DNA of 64,000 nt, taken from Mucilaginibacter agri. GTDB taxonomy: Bacteria > Bacteroidota > Bacteroidia > Sphingobacteriales > Sphingobacteriaceae. The stretch is from positions 558,001-622,000 of the forward strand of contig NZ_WWEO01000042.1 of NCBI RefSeq assembly GCF_009928685.1, given 5' to 3'. Below the pieces are notes generated by a model, which had not been told where the DNA came from, did no database searches, and saw only the letters and a program-made list of their open reading frames with translations. The position numbers and the translations under genes were made by a program. Of this stretch, positions 1-7,077 are shown in pieces (positions within the stretch are counted from its first letter, which is position 1; every line of letters begins with the position of its first letter).

Positions 1-1
1 T

Positions 2-103
2 GGCTATAGTAACGCAATCTTTATTTTTTCACTGGTTTTTATCATCGGCCTTATCGTGGTAATCTTTGTTACCGACTATAAAATTACTAATCATAATCAA
101 TAA
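2..103 (+). CDS. C-terminal end of a membrane protein (partial)
   Basis: The open frame runs from the left edge of the window to a TAA at 101-103 and encodes 33 residues. It holds one strongly hydrophobic segment (FIFSLVFIIGLIVVIFV) followed by a short polar tail ending in NHNQ. This looks like the last transmembrane helix of a multi-pass transporter, possibly an MFS carrier, but too little is visible to name the family. It lies 27 bases before the first AhpD-like gene on the same strand, so it could be co-transcribed with that pair. Confidence 0.55.
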   Translation, partial: GYSNAIFIFSLVFIIGLIVVIFVTDYKITNHNQ

Positions 104-130
104 TTATTTAACCTCTATAAAATCGAAAAT

Positions 131-682
131 ATGGCACACATTAATGTTCCCCCTGGCGTACCTGGTATTCGTTCACTAGTTATGTTCCGTCCCGAAACCG
201 GGCAATATCTTTACCAGTTAGCACAGGTTTTGCTACGCGACGAATCACCGATTTCGCAAGCAGACCGCGAGCTGATCGCTACCTATGTATCATACCGAAA
301 CGACTGCATGTTTTGCATGAGCAGCCATGCCGCCGCCGCGCGTTGTTTGTATGGCGAAGACGAAGCTACCGTTGATGAGGTTTTAATAGATATGCAACGT
401 GCACCCGTAAGCGATAAACTGAAATCCTTGCTGCACATTGCAGGTAAGGTGCAAATACTGGGTAAAGAAGTTACCCAGGCCGATGTGGATGCCGCCCGCG
501 CGCAAGGCGTAACCGACCGCGAATTGCACGATACTGTACTTATTGCAGCTGCTTTTTGTATGTATAACCGCTATGTAGATGGCCTCGCTTCGCTTACGCC
601 ACCAAACCGCGAAGACTATGTAGAAATGGGCAAACATTTAGCTACCAATGGCTACGTATCACCTAAACCGCAAACCGTTTAA
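131..682 (+). CDS. Carboxymuconolactone decarboxylase / AhpD-like peroxidase-related protein
   Basis: The 183-residue product has the AhpD-like all-helical fold signature: a CxxCxxxH motif (C59, C62, H66, in NDCMFCMSSH) preceded by an RELIATYVSY helix. In characterised family members the CxxC pair is a redox-active disulfide that reduces peroxides or relays electrons, assisted by the histidine. The length matches uncharacterised peroxidase-related members rather than the shorter decarboxylases. The next gene is a paralogue starting 8 bases after the stop, so the two probably form an operon and possibly a hetero-oligomer. The substrate cannot be read from the sequence. Confidence 0.85.
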   Translation: MAHINVPPGVPGIRSLVMFRPETGQYLYQLAQVLLRDESPISQADRELIATYVSYRNDCMFCMSSHAAAARCLYGEDEATVDEVLIDMQRAPVSDKLKSLLHIAGKVQILGKEVTQADVDAARAQGVTDRELHDTVLIAAAFCMYNRYVDGLASLTPPNREDYVEMGKHLATNGYVSPKPQTV

Positions 683-690
683 TTAATGTC

Positions 691-1239
691 ATGGCATATA
701 TCGAATTAAATAATGATCTCCCAGGCATTCGAGGCTTGATGGCTTATCGCCCGGATACGGCTTACGCGCTGAATGATATAGCTGAGGTGCTGTTGAGGGA
801 TGACAACAACTCGCTTTCGCGCGGCGAGAGGGAGTTGATTGCTACTTACGTATCTTACCTAAACGATTGCTTTTTTTGTCAGAATGTTCACGGAGCTGTT
901 GCCGGGCATTACTTAAACTGTAATATTGCGCAAATTGATGCCGTTAAGCATGATTTTAATCAGACCGATCTTTCTGATAAAATGAAGGCATTACTAACAA
1001 TTGCAGGCAGTGTGCAAAAGGGAGGGAAGCAGGTTAGTACTGAGCAAATAGAGTTGGCGCGGGAAACAGGTGCAACAGATACCGAGATACATGATACAGT
1101 ATTGATAGCCGCTGCGTTCTGTATGTTCAACCGTTATGTAGATGGGTTAGGAACCTGGGCTCCTCAAGACCGTCAGTTCTATGTAGACCGCGCTCCGCAG
1201 CGCGCGATAGACGGATATCAAACGAGTGTTTATAAATAG
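691..1239 (+). CDS. AhpD-like peroxidase-related protein, paralogue of the upstream gene
   Basis: The product has 182 residues and is collinear with its upstream neighbour: both have PGIR near the start, the RELIATYVSY helix, the CxxCxxxH centre (C60, C63, H67) and the HDTVLIAAAFCM and NRYVDGL blocks. The catalytic residues are intact in both copies, so neither looks like a dead duplicate. The distance between the copies is only 8 bases. A rho-independent terminator follows at about 1260, closing the transcription unit. The likely role is peroxide or other oxidant handling in the cytoplasm, but the donor and acceptor are unknown. Confidence 0.85.
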   Translation: MAYIELNNDLPGIRGLMAYRPDTAYALNDIAEVLLRDDNNSLSRGERELIATYVSYLNDCFFCQNVHGAVAGHYLNCNIAQIDAVKHDFNQTDLSDKMKALLTIAGSVQKGGKQVSTEQIELARETGATDTEIHDTVLIAAAFCMFNRYVDGLGTWAPQDRQFYVDRAPQRAIDGYQTSVYK

Positions 1240-1259
1240 AGAGATCGAATCGTTAACTT

Positions 1260-1297
1260 AAAGAGGCTTGCTCCCAAAAGGACAAGCCTCTTTTATA
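1260..1297 (+). terminator. Rho-independent terminator after the AhpD-like pair
   Basis: An 11-base inverted repeat, AAAGAGGCTTG (1260-1270) and CAAGCCTCTTT (1283-1293), encloses a 12-base loop. The descending arm runs into a short T stretch. It sits 20 bases after the second AhpD-like stop codon. On the other strand it also lies downstream of the flavoprotein gene that ends at 1329, so it may serve both. Confidence 0.8.
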
Positions 1298-1328
1298 GAT
1301 TAAAATTGCGGTAACCAGGTGGCAAGAA

Positions 1329-2855
1329 CTATTTTAACAGATGCTTTTCTAAATCAAATGTTAGCTCATAAATACGTTTGCAGCTTTCGGCGTGCCATAT
1401 TTTGTGTTTGCCAACAATGTTGCCTGCCAATAGCGGTCCCATAATGTAAAAATTGGTATCGGCTTCAAAGTTGTTATTTACACGGAACCCTTTTTCTGAT
1501 GGATTGATTTTGCAGATTTTGCGGTTAATTAAATTTTTGATCAAGCCGGATGTCGGGCTATATTTGTTTAGCGTGTTTGATCCCGTGCAGTTTATAATGA
1601 TATCCAATTTACTATCAATGTACACCTTGCATTCAGTCGCCGGGGTTTTGTATTCAAATCCAAATTCACTTGCCTTTTCAAAGTTCCCTTTAATAAACTC
1701 TATCTTTTTATGTTGTTCCAATAATTGTACTTTATCAAAATAGTCGCTTCCTGCCCGTCTATAATACGTTCCGATCTTATCGCCATAGTGCAATACAAAG
1801 CGGAGTTGCTCGTCAGGCTTTAATTCATTAACCAATTTTAAGATTGTAGAATTTACGCTTGTGTAAGAATCTTCGCGATCTATAGTCAGGTTATCGGCCA
1901 GCTTTAAATCTTTAATAAAACATTGGAAAATTTGATCTGCGGTAAACTCTTCTGATTCTCCCAATGCAACCAAATTTGGTGGGACAAATGGTGATTTGAC
2001 AGGTTTATTGTTTATACGGCCAGGAAATATTCCGGAGGAAGAAATAACGTAAAGCTTATCGAGTCTATTTAAATTTTTATCATCTAAATGATAGATCAAT
2101 TCTATAGCACTAGCGTTCGAGCCTATGATAAGAACGTTCTTTAACCTGTCGCAACCATCATTTAGTGTTTTTGTGATGCTACGTAAGGTGTCGGGGAGGC
2201 TTTCGCCATAAATATGATTTATAAATAGCTGCCGTGGTTTCACGCTTTTATCAAACGAAGCGATGTTCACAAATTTGGCGGGCGCGCTTCCTATAGATAG
2301 GATCACTTTTTTACCATAATAGGTTGATGAACTCTCTAAAACAACTTCGTAAAATGCCTTTTCCTTCCGAACGTCGCTAACTGATGCATTTAACAAACTA
2401 TAGCTGATATAGCCTTTATTGGCGGCAGAAATTAATAGACAGTTTACACGCTCTTTTATAAAAAGCCCGAACCAATATCTCGGTATGTGTAAATCTTGCC
2501 AATTGCCGGCTTTAATTAACGCTGCGTTTTTCTTTAGCCAGGCGGCTAAGAGTTTCCCGCGACGTGTACTTTTACTCTCAAAGCAATTGTCGAAATTTCG
2601 TTGCAGCCATGATAAAAATAATGCAGTTTCATCCCTATGAATAAATTCCTTTAATGGCGTAATTATCAAAGCGTCTTTTCCACTTCGGTTGCCATAGGGT
2701 AAGCCTGTCCAAAACTCTTTATCTTTTTCAATTACAAGGATGTTAAGCTTGCTATTGACTTTTGCAGGAGAGTTGAGCGAATTTAGCAGGTGTATTAGTG
2801 TATATGCAGCCGAAATCCCTGCACCTACAAATATTATATCATACGATTTATCCAT
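1329..2855 (-). CDS. FAD/NAD(P)-binding protein (NAD_binding_9-like flavoprotein)
   Basis: The product has 508 residues. An N-terminal Rossmann fold begins at once (DIIFVGAGISAAYTLIHLL, residues 6-24) and a second nucleotide-binding segment occurs near residue 240 (NVLIIGSNASAIELIYHL). This two-Rossmann layout and length fit the FAD/NAD(P)-binding family related to flavin monooxygenases, often annotated with the NAD_binding_9 domain. There is no signal peptide, so it is cytoplasmic. It is the last gene of a minus-strand group with a polysaccharide deacetylase (38 bases upstream) and a WecA-like transferase, which suggests a step in glycan or glycolipid modification. That link is inferred from context only. 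The substrate is unknown. Confidence 0.7.
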   Translation of the reverse strand: MDKSYDIIFVGAGISAAYTLIHLLNSLNSPAKVNSKLNILVIEKDKEFWTGLPYGNRSGKDALIITPLKEFIHRDETALFLSWLQRNFDNCFESKSTRRGKLLAAWLKKNAALIKAGNWQDLHIPRYWFGLFIKERVNCLLISAANKGYISYSLLNASVSDVRKEKAFYEVVLESSSTYYGKKVILSIGSAPAKFVNIASFDKSVKPRQLFINHIYGESLPDTLRSITKTLNDGCDRLKNVLIIGSNASAIELIYHLDDKNLNRLDKLYVISSSGIFPGRINNKPVKSPFVPPNLVALGESEEFTADQIFQCFIKDLKLADNLTIDREDSYTSVNSTILKLVNELKPDEQLRFVLHYGDKIGTYYRRAGSDYFDKVQLLEQHKKIEFIKGNFEKASEFGFEYKTPATECKVYIDSKLDIIINCTGSNTLNKYSPTSGLIKNLINRKICKINPSEKGFRVNNNFEADTNFYIMGPLLAGNIVGKHKIWHAESCKRIYELTFDLEKHLLK

Positions 2856-2893
2856 ACATCATCAGTTCAAAAACCTGTTCACTTATCGTATAT

Positions 2894-3730
2894 TTAAAGT
2901 GTTAATACCGGGGCGTTATCCCAATTAGTTAGCTTGTCTGAAGCGTAGATATCAACAAAATCAAACGTTGACAACAGCTTCCTAAACTTGTTACCCGCTG
3001 CTGCTGCCCCAACTCTTCGTCGGATGTCAGATAACATAGGGAGATTGGCTGGAGGCTGTGCTCTATCAAAATCATGTGGATGGAAATAGGTCATGTTATA
3101 AGGTTGCTGCTTAATTAGCGCTTTGGTTAGCAGGAGTGGGAGCAACCTAAAGTAACCACCTCCTGAGTATATGGTGCGCTTATTGAAAATGTTGACGGTA
3201 TTTAAAGGAAATTCCTTTATGGCTATGCCGTTGGATTTAATTAAGCAAGGTTCATTAAAAGGGAATTCTTTATAACCGCCATATCTCGTCTCTATCGGAC
3301 AAATGGAGCTGTCGATTTCAATGCCATTTTCAACAAGTGCTTCGATATAGTGTGCAATAAATTTATTGAGGGAAAAGTACGGTGCCCGAAATGATCTGAT
3401 TTTTTCGCCCGTCAGCGCTTCCAACGACTCTACCGACCTTTTAACATCGGCTTTAAACCCGCTTTTCGAAAATTTGTAGGCTGCGCGATGTGTGTCTGAG
3501 TGGGAGCCAATTTCGAAGCCGGCCTCATGTATTTTTTTTACCAAGTCCGGGTATTGCCTGGCTATCCAGCCGAGGGTAAAAAAAGTGGCTTTTAGGTTAT
3601 TAGTCGTTAAAGATTCCAAAACAAAGTCGGCATTTCTTAATATCCGGCTCTCTTTGTTCCCCCATTCAGCCTCATCACTGTCATACACAACATGAAACCA
3701 TTCCTCCAGATCGATAGTTAAGACGTTCAT
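2894..3730 (-). CDS. Polysaccharide deacetylase (NodB/XrtA-associated DUF3473 type)
   Basis: The 278-residue protein opens with the metal-site segment NVLTIDLEEWFHVV, has the zinc-binding SHSDTHR motif near residue 97, the RAPYFSLN motif near 141 and a C-terminal YFHPHDFD motif. These are the conserved motifs of carbohydrate esterase family 4, which removes N-acetyl groups from GlcNAc-containing glycans. The TIDLEEW variant and the C-terminal block are typical of the subgroup found in exopolysaccharide clusters. No signal peptide is seen. It lies between a lipid-linked sugar transferase and a flavoprotein on the same strand, with gaps of about 40 bases, so it probably deacetylates a precursor made by that pathway. 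Confidence 0.85.
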   Translation of the reverse strand: MNVLTIDLEEWFHVVYDSDEAEWGNKESRILRNADFVLESLTTNNLKATFFTLGWIARQYPDLVKKIHEAGFEIGSHSDTHRAAYKFSKSGFKADVKRSVESLEALTGEKIRSFRAPYFSLNKFIAHYIEALVENGIEIDSSICPIETRYGGYKEFPFNEPCLIKSNGIAIKEFPLNTVNIFNKRTIYSGGGYFRLLPLLLTKALIKQQPYNMTYFHPHDFDRAQPPANLPMLSDIRRRVGAAAAGNKFRKLLSTFDFVDIYASDKLTNWDNAPVLTL

Positions 3731-3769
3731 AAGCTCCAGCGGGTTAAGGTTAGGTTGTAGACTTATCTG

Positions 3770-4819
3770 TTAAATGACTTTATAGTTTTTGGGGGCCTTT
3801 TGATTGGCGACAAGGAATGTCCTGTCCGGCGCTTTTCTGAATAAATCGCTGCCTTCTAAACCAATACGGGTAATAACGACGAGCGTAGCCATTGTTCCGG
3901 TTAATAAGACGGTATACGGAATATTATAAAAATTGGAATCGCTGCCCTTTAAATCGAAGAGGTATAGTATAAATAAATTTATAGATAACTGAATACCGGC
4001 ATATAGTACAGCAACTTTAAGGTGCGGCCATTTTAACACATTCACTAAAAATAGATAGAAGTGCTTATTATGAGCCTGTAAAACATTTTGCCCCTGTATC
4101 CAACGGAATATAAATGTGGTAATCGCATCGAGGTGGTAAACAAGTAACAGGTTTATGAAGAGAAAATTTTTGCTGACCAGTATGAGTTTGATGATGCAAC
4201 TACAAATAATAAAGGCAGTAGTTATGCTCCCTACGTCGCCAGCAAAGCAAACAGCCTTAGTACGGAAGTTAAAAAAGGCGAAGACTATTGTAGCCGCAGT
4301 GACAATTATCAATAACCTGTCGTCGATAAAATGAATTCTGAAACGATTAATGTAAAGTAAGCAGCCCAATTGCATCATCGTATGCGCCGCCAACATTCCG
4401 TTAATTCCGTCGAGAAAATTGTATGCATTAAAAGAAATAATTAAAAAGCCAACAACTGCCACTATCAATGCGATGGGGTAAGAAAAAAGATTGAACTGTA
4501 ACAGTAGAAGCGCTATTGCTGCAAACTGGGCCAATAGTCTAAACTTTATCGGCACGTCCAGCATGTCATCAATAAAATTTACGAGTGCTAATATTAATAA
4601 GCCACTGAGAAAAAAAGGATACTGAAAATGAGAGATGCAGGCGTAAAGCAGGCAAGATATCGGTACAACTATGCCTCCTCCAACTATGGTGCTTTTTAAA
4701 TGAGCACTTCTATTATTAGGTATTGCTACAATTTTAAAAAATCGAGCAATGCGTAAATACGTCAACTCGATGGCGAATAACAAAAGCAATAAACAAAGGC
4801 AGACTAAAACGCTGTTCAT
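3770..4819 (-). CDS. WecA/MraY-family polyprenyl-phosphate sugar-1-phosphate transferase
   Basis: The product has 349 residues with about ten hydrophobic helices. It carries the family motifs in order: NNRSAHLKSTIVGGG (cytoplasmic loop 1), the aspartate-rich NFIDDMLDVP near residue 86, NAYNFLDGINGM near 131 and CFAGDVGS near 174. Enzymes of this family transfer a UDP-activated amino sugar phosphate onto undecaprenyl phosphate at the inner membrane, starting O-antigen, exopolysaccharide or teichoic acid synthesis. MraY itself is normally in the mur operon, so a WecA-like role is more likely here. It is the first gene of the minus-strand trio that ends at 1329. Confidence 0.85.
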   Translation of the reverse strand: MNSVLVCLCLLLLLFAIELTYLRIARFFKIVAIPNNRSAHLKSTIVGGGIVVPISCLLYACISHFQYPFFLSGLLILALVNFIDDMLDVPIKFRLLAQFAAIALLLLQFNLFSYPIALIVAVVGFLIISFNAYNFLDGINGMLAAHTMMQLGCLLYINRFRIHFIDDRLLIIVTAATIVFAFFNFRTKAVCFAGDVGSITTAFIICSCIIKLILVSKNFLFINLLLVYHLDAITTFIFRWIQGQNVLQAHNKHFYLFLVNVLKWPHLKVAVLYAGIQLSINLFILYLFDLKGSDSNFYNIPYTVLLTGTMATLVVITRIGLEGSDLFRKAPDRTFLVANQKAPKNYKVI

Positions 4820-5150
4820 ACTGAAGCATTTGACTCCAAACTATAGGTTTAGAGTGTCGGGTAAACAAATCTTTAAATTGGTGGAGCGTTGCCGCAATAT
4901 ATCTGCTTTGGTTGTTTGAAAAGTGCGCCCGCTGCACATTGATAAAAAAATGGGAAGTTTTTGGTGGAACTTTCACACTATTTTTGAAAACGAGCACTAT
5001 TTGTTTTAAAAAATAGGTAGCCAGGTAGTTATGTGTAAAGGCTACTTGTGGGCGATGGAAATGTTTCATTCAAAATGGCATTTTTTTGACATTAAAAAAA
5101 ATGATTATTTACACATTTGTCTGACGAAGTTGTCAAACAATGTTGTAAAA
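4820..5150. promoter_or_regulatory. Divergent intergenic region between the glycan operon and the TetR gene
   Basis: These 331 bases are AT-rich and contain no convincing gene. They must hold the promoters of the leftward glycan operon and of the rightward TetR gene. I could not fit a full TAnnTTTG -7 element on either strand. Close to the TetR start there is a run TTTTTTTGACATT at 5081-5093 and the palindrome described separately at 5122-5135. Confidence 0.5.
5122..5135. promoter_or_regulatory. Putative TetR operator upstream of its own gene
   Basis: The 14-base sequence TGACGAAGTTGTCA has the form TGAC-N6-GTCA. It lies 15 bases before the chosen ATG of the TetR gene. A second site of the same form and spacing lies before the efflux operon (5756-5769), and both are followed by AAAC. 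The repeated form with equal spacing is what is expected of a dimeric repressor that controls itself and its target. Confidence 0.6.
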
Positions 5151-5738
5151 ATGGCTGTAAGAGATACAGGGGCAGAACAATTAATTAAAGATACCGCAAA
5201 GCGCATCTTTTTTGCCGAAGGAAAAATGAATGCTACTACGCAGGATATTGCCGACGCAGCGGGGGTAACACGTACATTGGTCAACTACTATTTCCGTTCT
5301 AAAGAAGCGCTGTTTAAACAGGTTTTTGATGAATCGATGCACGATATGGCTAGCCGGATGGACGAAGTGCTGATCTCAGATATCGATTTTAAGAAAAAGA
5401 TAGAAAACTTTATCGAACTGTTTTCTGCTCAATTAACCGCCTATCCTTATCAGGAAGCTTTTATGATCAGCGAAATCAACTCTTTAGGATTTGAGATACC
5501 TCATAAACAGCGGTCGCCGGTTTTGGAAAAGTTTTTGAAAGAAATTCAAGTACAAATGGATTTGGGTGTGGTGAAGAAAATGAAGCCCTTTAATTTTCTA
5601 ATGAACCTGTTCTCGTTAATGGCTTATCCTTTGTTAACCCGTCCCTTATTTAAAATTGTACTCGAAATTAATGATACCCAATACGATAAACTGATGCAAA
5701 GCCGCAAAAAAATGATTGTGGACATGCTATTTAGCTAA
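5151..5738 (+). CDS. TetR/AcrR-family transcriptional regulator of the RND operon
   Basis: I chose the ATG at 5151 (195 residues, MAVRDTGAEQL) because the N-terminal helix-turn-helix follows directly. An in-frame extension back to 5031 would place about 40 atypical residues before it and would cover the operator. The DNA-binding domain is residues 5-50, with the family pattern AKRIFFAEGK, TTQDIADAAGV and NYYFRSKEALF. The rest is a helical ligand-binding domain with no sequence clue to the inducer. It lies immediately upstream of the adaptor-pump-outer membrane operon. It most likely represses that operon and itself through the two TGAC-N6-GTCA sites. Confidence 0.85.
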   Translation: MAVRDTGAEQLIKDTAKRIFFAEGKMNATTQDIADAAGVTRTLVNYYFRSKEALFKQVFDESMHDMASRMDEVLISDIDFKKKIENFIELFSAQLTAYPYQEAFMISEINSLGFEIPHKQRSPVLEKFLKEIQVQMDLGVVKKMKPFNFLMNLFSLMAYPLLTRPLFKIVLEINDTQYDKLMQSRKKMIVDMLFS

Positions 5739-5755
5739 AAAATTTGCTCAAAAAT

Positions 5756-5769
5756 TGACAAAAGTGTCA
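5756..5769. promoter_or_regulatory. Putative TetR operator upstream of the RND efflux operon
   Basis: The sequence TGACAAAAGTGTCA is a TGAC-N6-GTCA palindrome. With one more base on each side it reads TTGACA-AAAG-TGTCAA, a perfect 6-base inverted repeat. It is 45 bases before the adaptor start at 5815. It matches the site at 5122-5135 in half-sites, spacing and right flank (AAAC). No other site with this exact spacing was noticed near the other regulators. Confidence 0.65.
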
Positions 5770-5814
5770 AACATAAACTTCAAATATAAAAAGTCAATAC
5801 ACACATAAATCTAT

Positions 5815-7011
5815 ATGAACTCCCAATTAACAAAAATGAAAAAAGCTATCTTTCCGGGTACTGTAGCAGCTTTCGCTACGCTTGTGTTAGCGTCATGCGG
5901 TGGCAACCAAAAGCAAGGTGCAGGTGCTGCCGCAGGAGGGCCTCAGCCTCCCGCAAGCTACCAGGTGTTTACTATATCTCCGCAGTCGGCTACGCTCAAC
6001 AGCGATTATCCGGCAACTATACAGGGTGAACAAAACATTGAGATACGCCCCAAAGTAGATGGTTTTGTAGATAAGATTTATGTAGATGAGGGCTCCGTGG
6101 TGAAAAAGGGCCAATTGTTGTTCCGCATAAACGCACCGCAATACCAACAAGATGTAAATAACTCTGCCGCGGCCATTAGCAGCGCCGAGGCCGATGTTAG
6201 CTCAGCCCAGCTTGCTGTTAACAAGGCTAAACCACTGGTTGCAAAGGATATTATTAGTCACTACGAACTCGAATCTGCTGAGTACACTTTAGCTGCACGC
6301 AAAGCTGCGCTTGCACAAGCTAAGGCTACCTATAATACCGCTAAAGTAAATTTGGGTTACACCACCATTACCAGCCCTGTTGATGGGGTAGTGGGTACAT
6401 TGCCTTATAAAACCGGTAGTTTGGTTAGTAGCACCAGCACCAGTCCTTTAACTACGGTATCAAATATTGGTAAGGTATATGCCTACTTTTCGCTCAATGA
6501 AAAGCAATTGCTGGATTTTTCGAGAAATGTAAAAGGTAATACCCTGAATAAAAAATTAGCCAATACACCAGCAGTAACATTGATCCTGTCAGATGGCAGT
6601 ACTTATCCGGAAAAGGGTCGTGTAGAGACAATAGCCGGTTTAATTAATACCGAAACCGGTTCGGCAAGTTTTAGAGCCGGATTCCCAAATCCGGTGGGTT
6701 TACTGCGAAGCGGCGCCAGCGCCGGTGTGCGTATTCCGCAGTTGATTAAAGACGGTATCCTTATTCCACAGCGATCAGCTTATGAGTTACAGGGTAAGCA
6801 TTTCGTTTACAAAGTTGATGCTAATGGTATGGTGAAAAGCACCGAGGTTGATGTAATGGATCTTACAGCAGGTCAGTTTTACGTGGTAACCAGTGGCTTA
6901 AAAGCAGGCGACAAGATTGTTTACGATGGTAACAGCTCGTTAAAAGACTCACTTAAAGTTAAACCCGAAGAAATGGACGCCGGCAAAGTTTATCAGGACC
7001 TTAACAAATAA
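5815..7011 (+). CDS. RND efflux periplasmic adaptor (MexA/AcrA family lipoprotein)
   Basis: The 398-residue protein has an N-terminal hydrophobic signal ending in a lipobox-like LVLASC (Cys near residue 27), so it should be anchored by lipid and face the periplasm. A biotinyl-lipoyl half-motif (IRPKVDGFVDKIYVDEGS) is near residue 70 and its partner (TTITSPVDGVVGTLPY) follows the alpha-hairpin near 185; beta-barrel and membrane-proximal domains follow. It would bridge the inner-membrane pump to the outer-membrane factor encoded downstream. An alternative ATG at 5836 (MKKAIF) gives a more standard signal length and may be the true start. It is the first gene of a three-gene operon under the putative TetR operator. 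Confidence 0.9.
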   Translation: MNSQLTKMKKAIFPGTVAAFATLVLASCGGNQKQGAGAAAGGPQPPASYQVFTISPQSATLNSDYPATIQGEQNIEIRPKVDGFVDKIYVDEGSVVKKGQLLFRINAPQYQQDVNNSAAAISSAEADVSSAQLAVNKAKPLVAKDIISHYELESAEYTLAARKAALAQAKATYNTAKVNLGYTTITSPVDGVVGTLPYKTGSLVSSTSTSPLTTVSNIGKVYAYFSLNEKQLLDFSRNVKGNTLNKKLANTPAVTLILSDGSTYPEKGRVETIAGLINTETGSASFRAGFPNPVGLLRSGASAGVRIPQLIKDGILIPQRSAYELQGKHFVYKVDANGMVKSTEVDVMDLTAGQFYVVTSGLKAGDKIVYDGNSSLKDSLKVKPEEMDAGKVYQDLNK

Positions 7012-7077
7012 CCCGGGCTTTTTATTAATGAACGCCGCAAGGCATTCGTTTCAAAATATTCAACATAAACAACTATT

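Noticed and set aside
4734..5069. Minus-strand 111-residue frame overlapping the WecA-like N-terminus
   Set aside because: It is out of frame with the real gene and has no motif.
5031..5150. N-terminal extension of the TetR gene
   Set aside because: The added 40 residues do not resemble the family and would put the operator inside the coding sequence.
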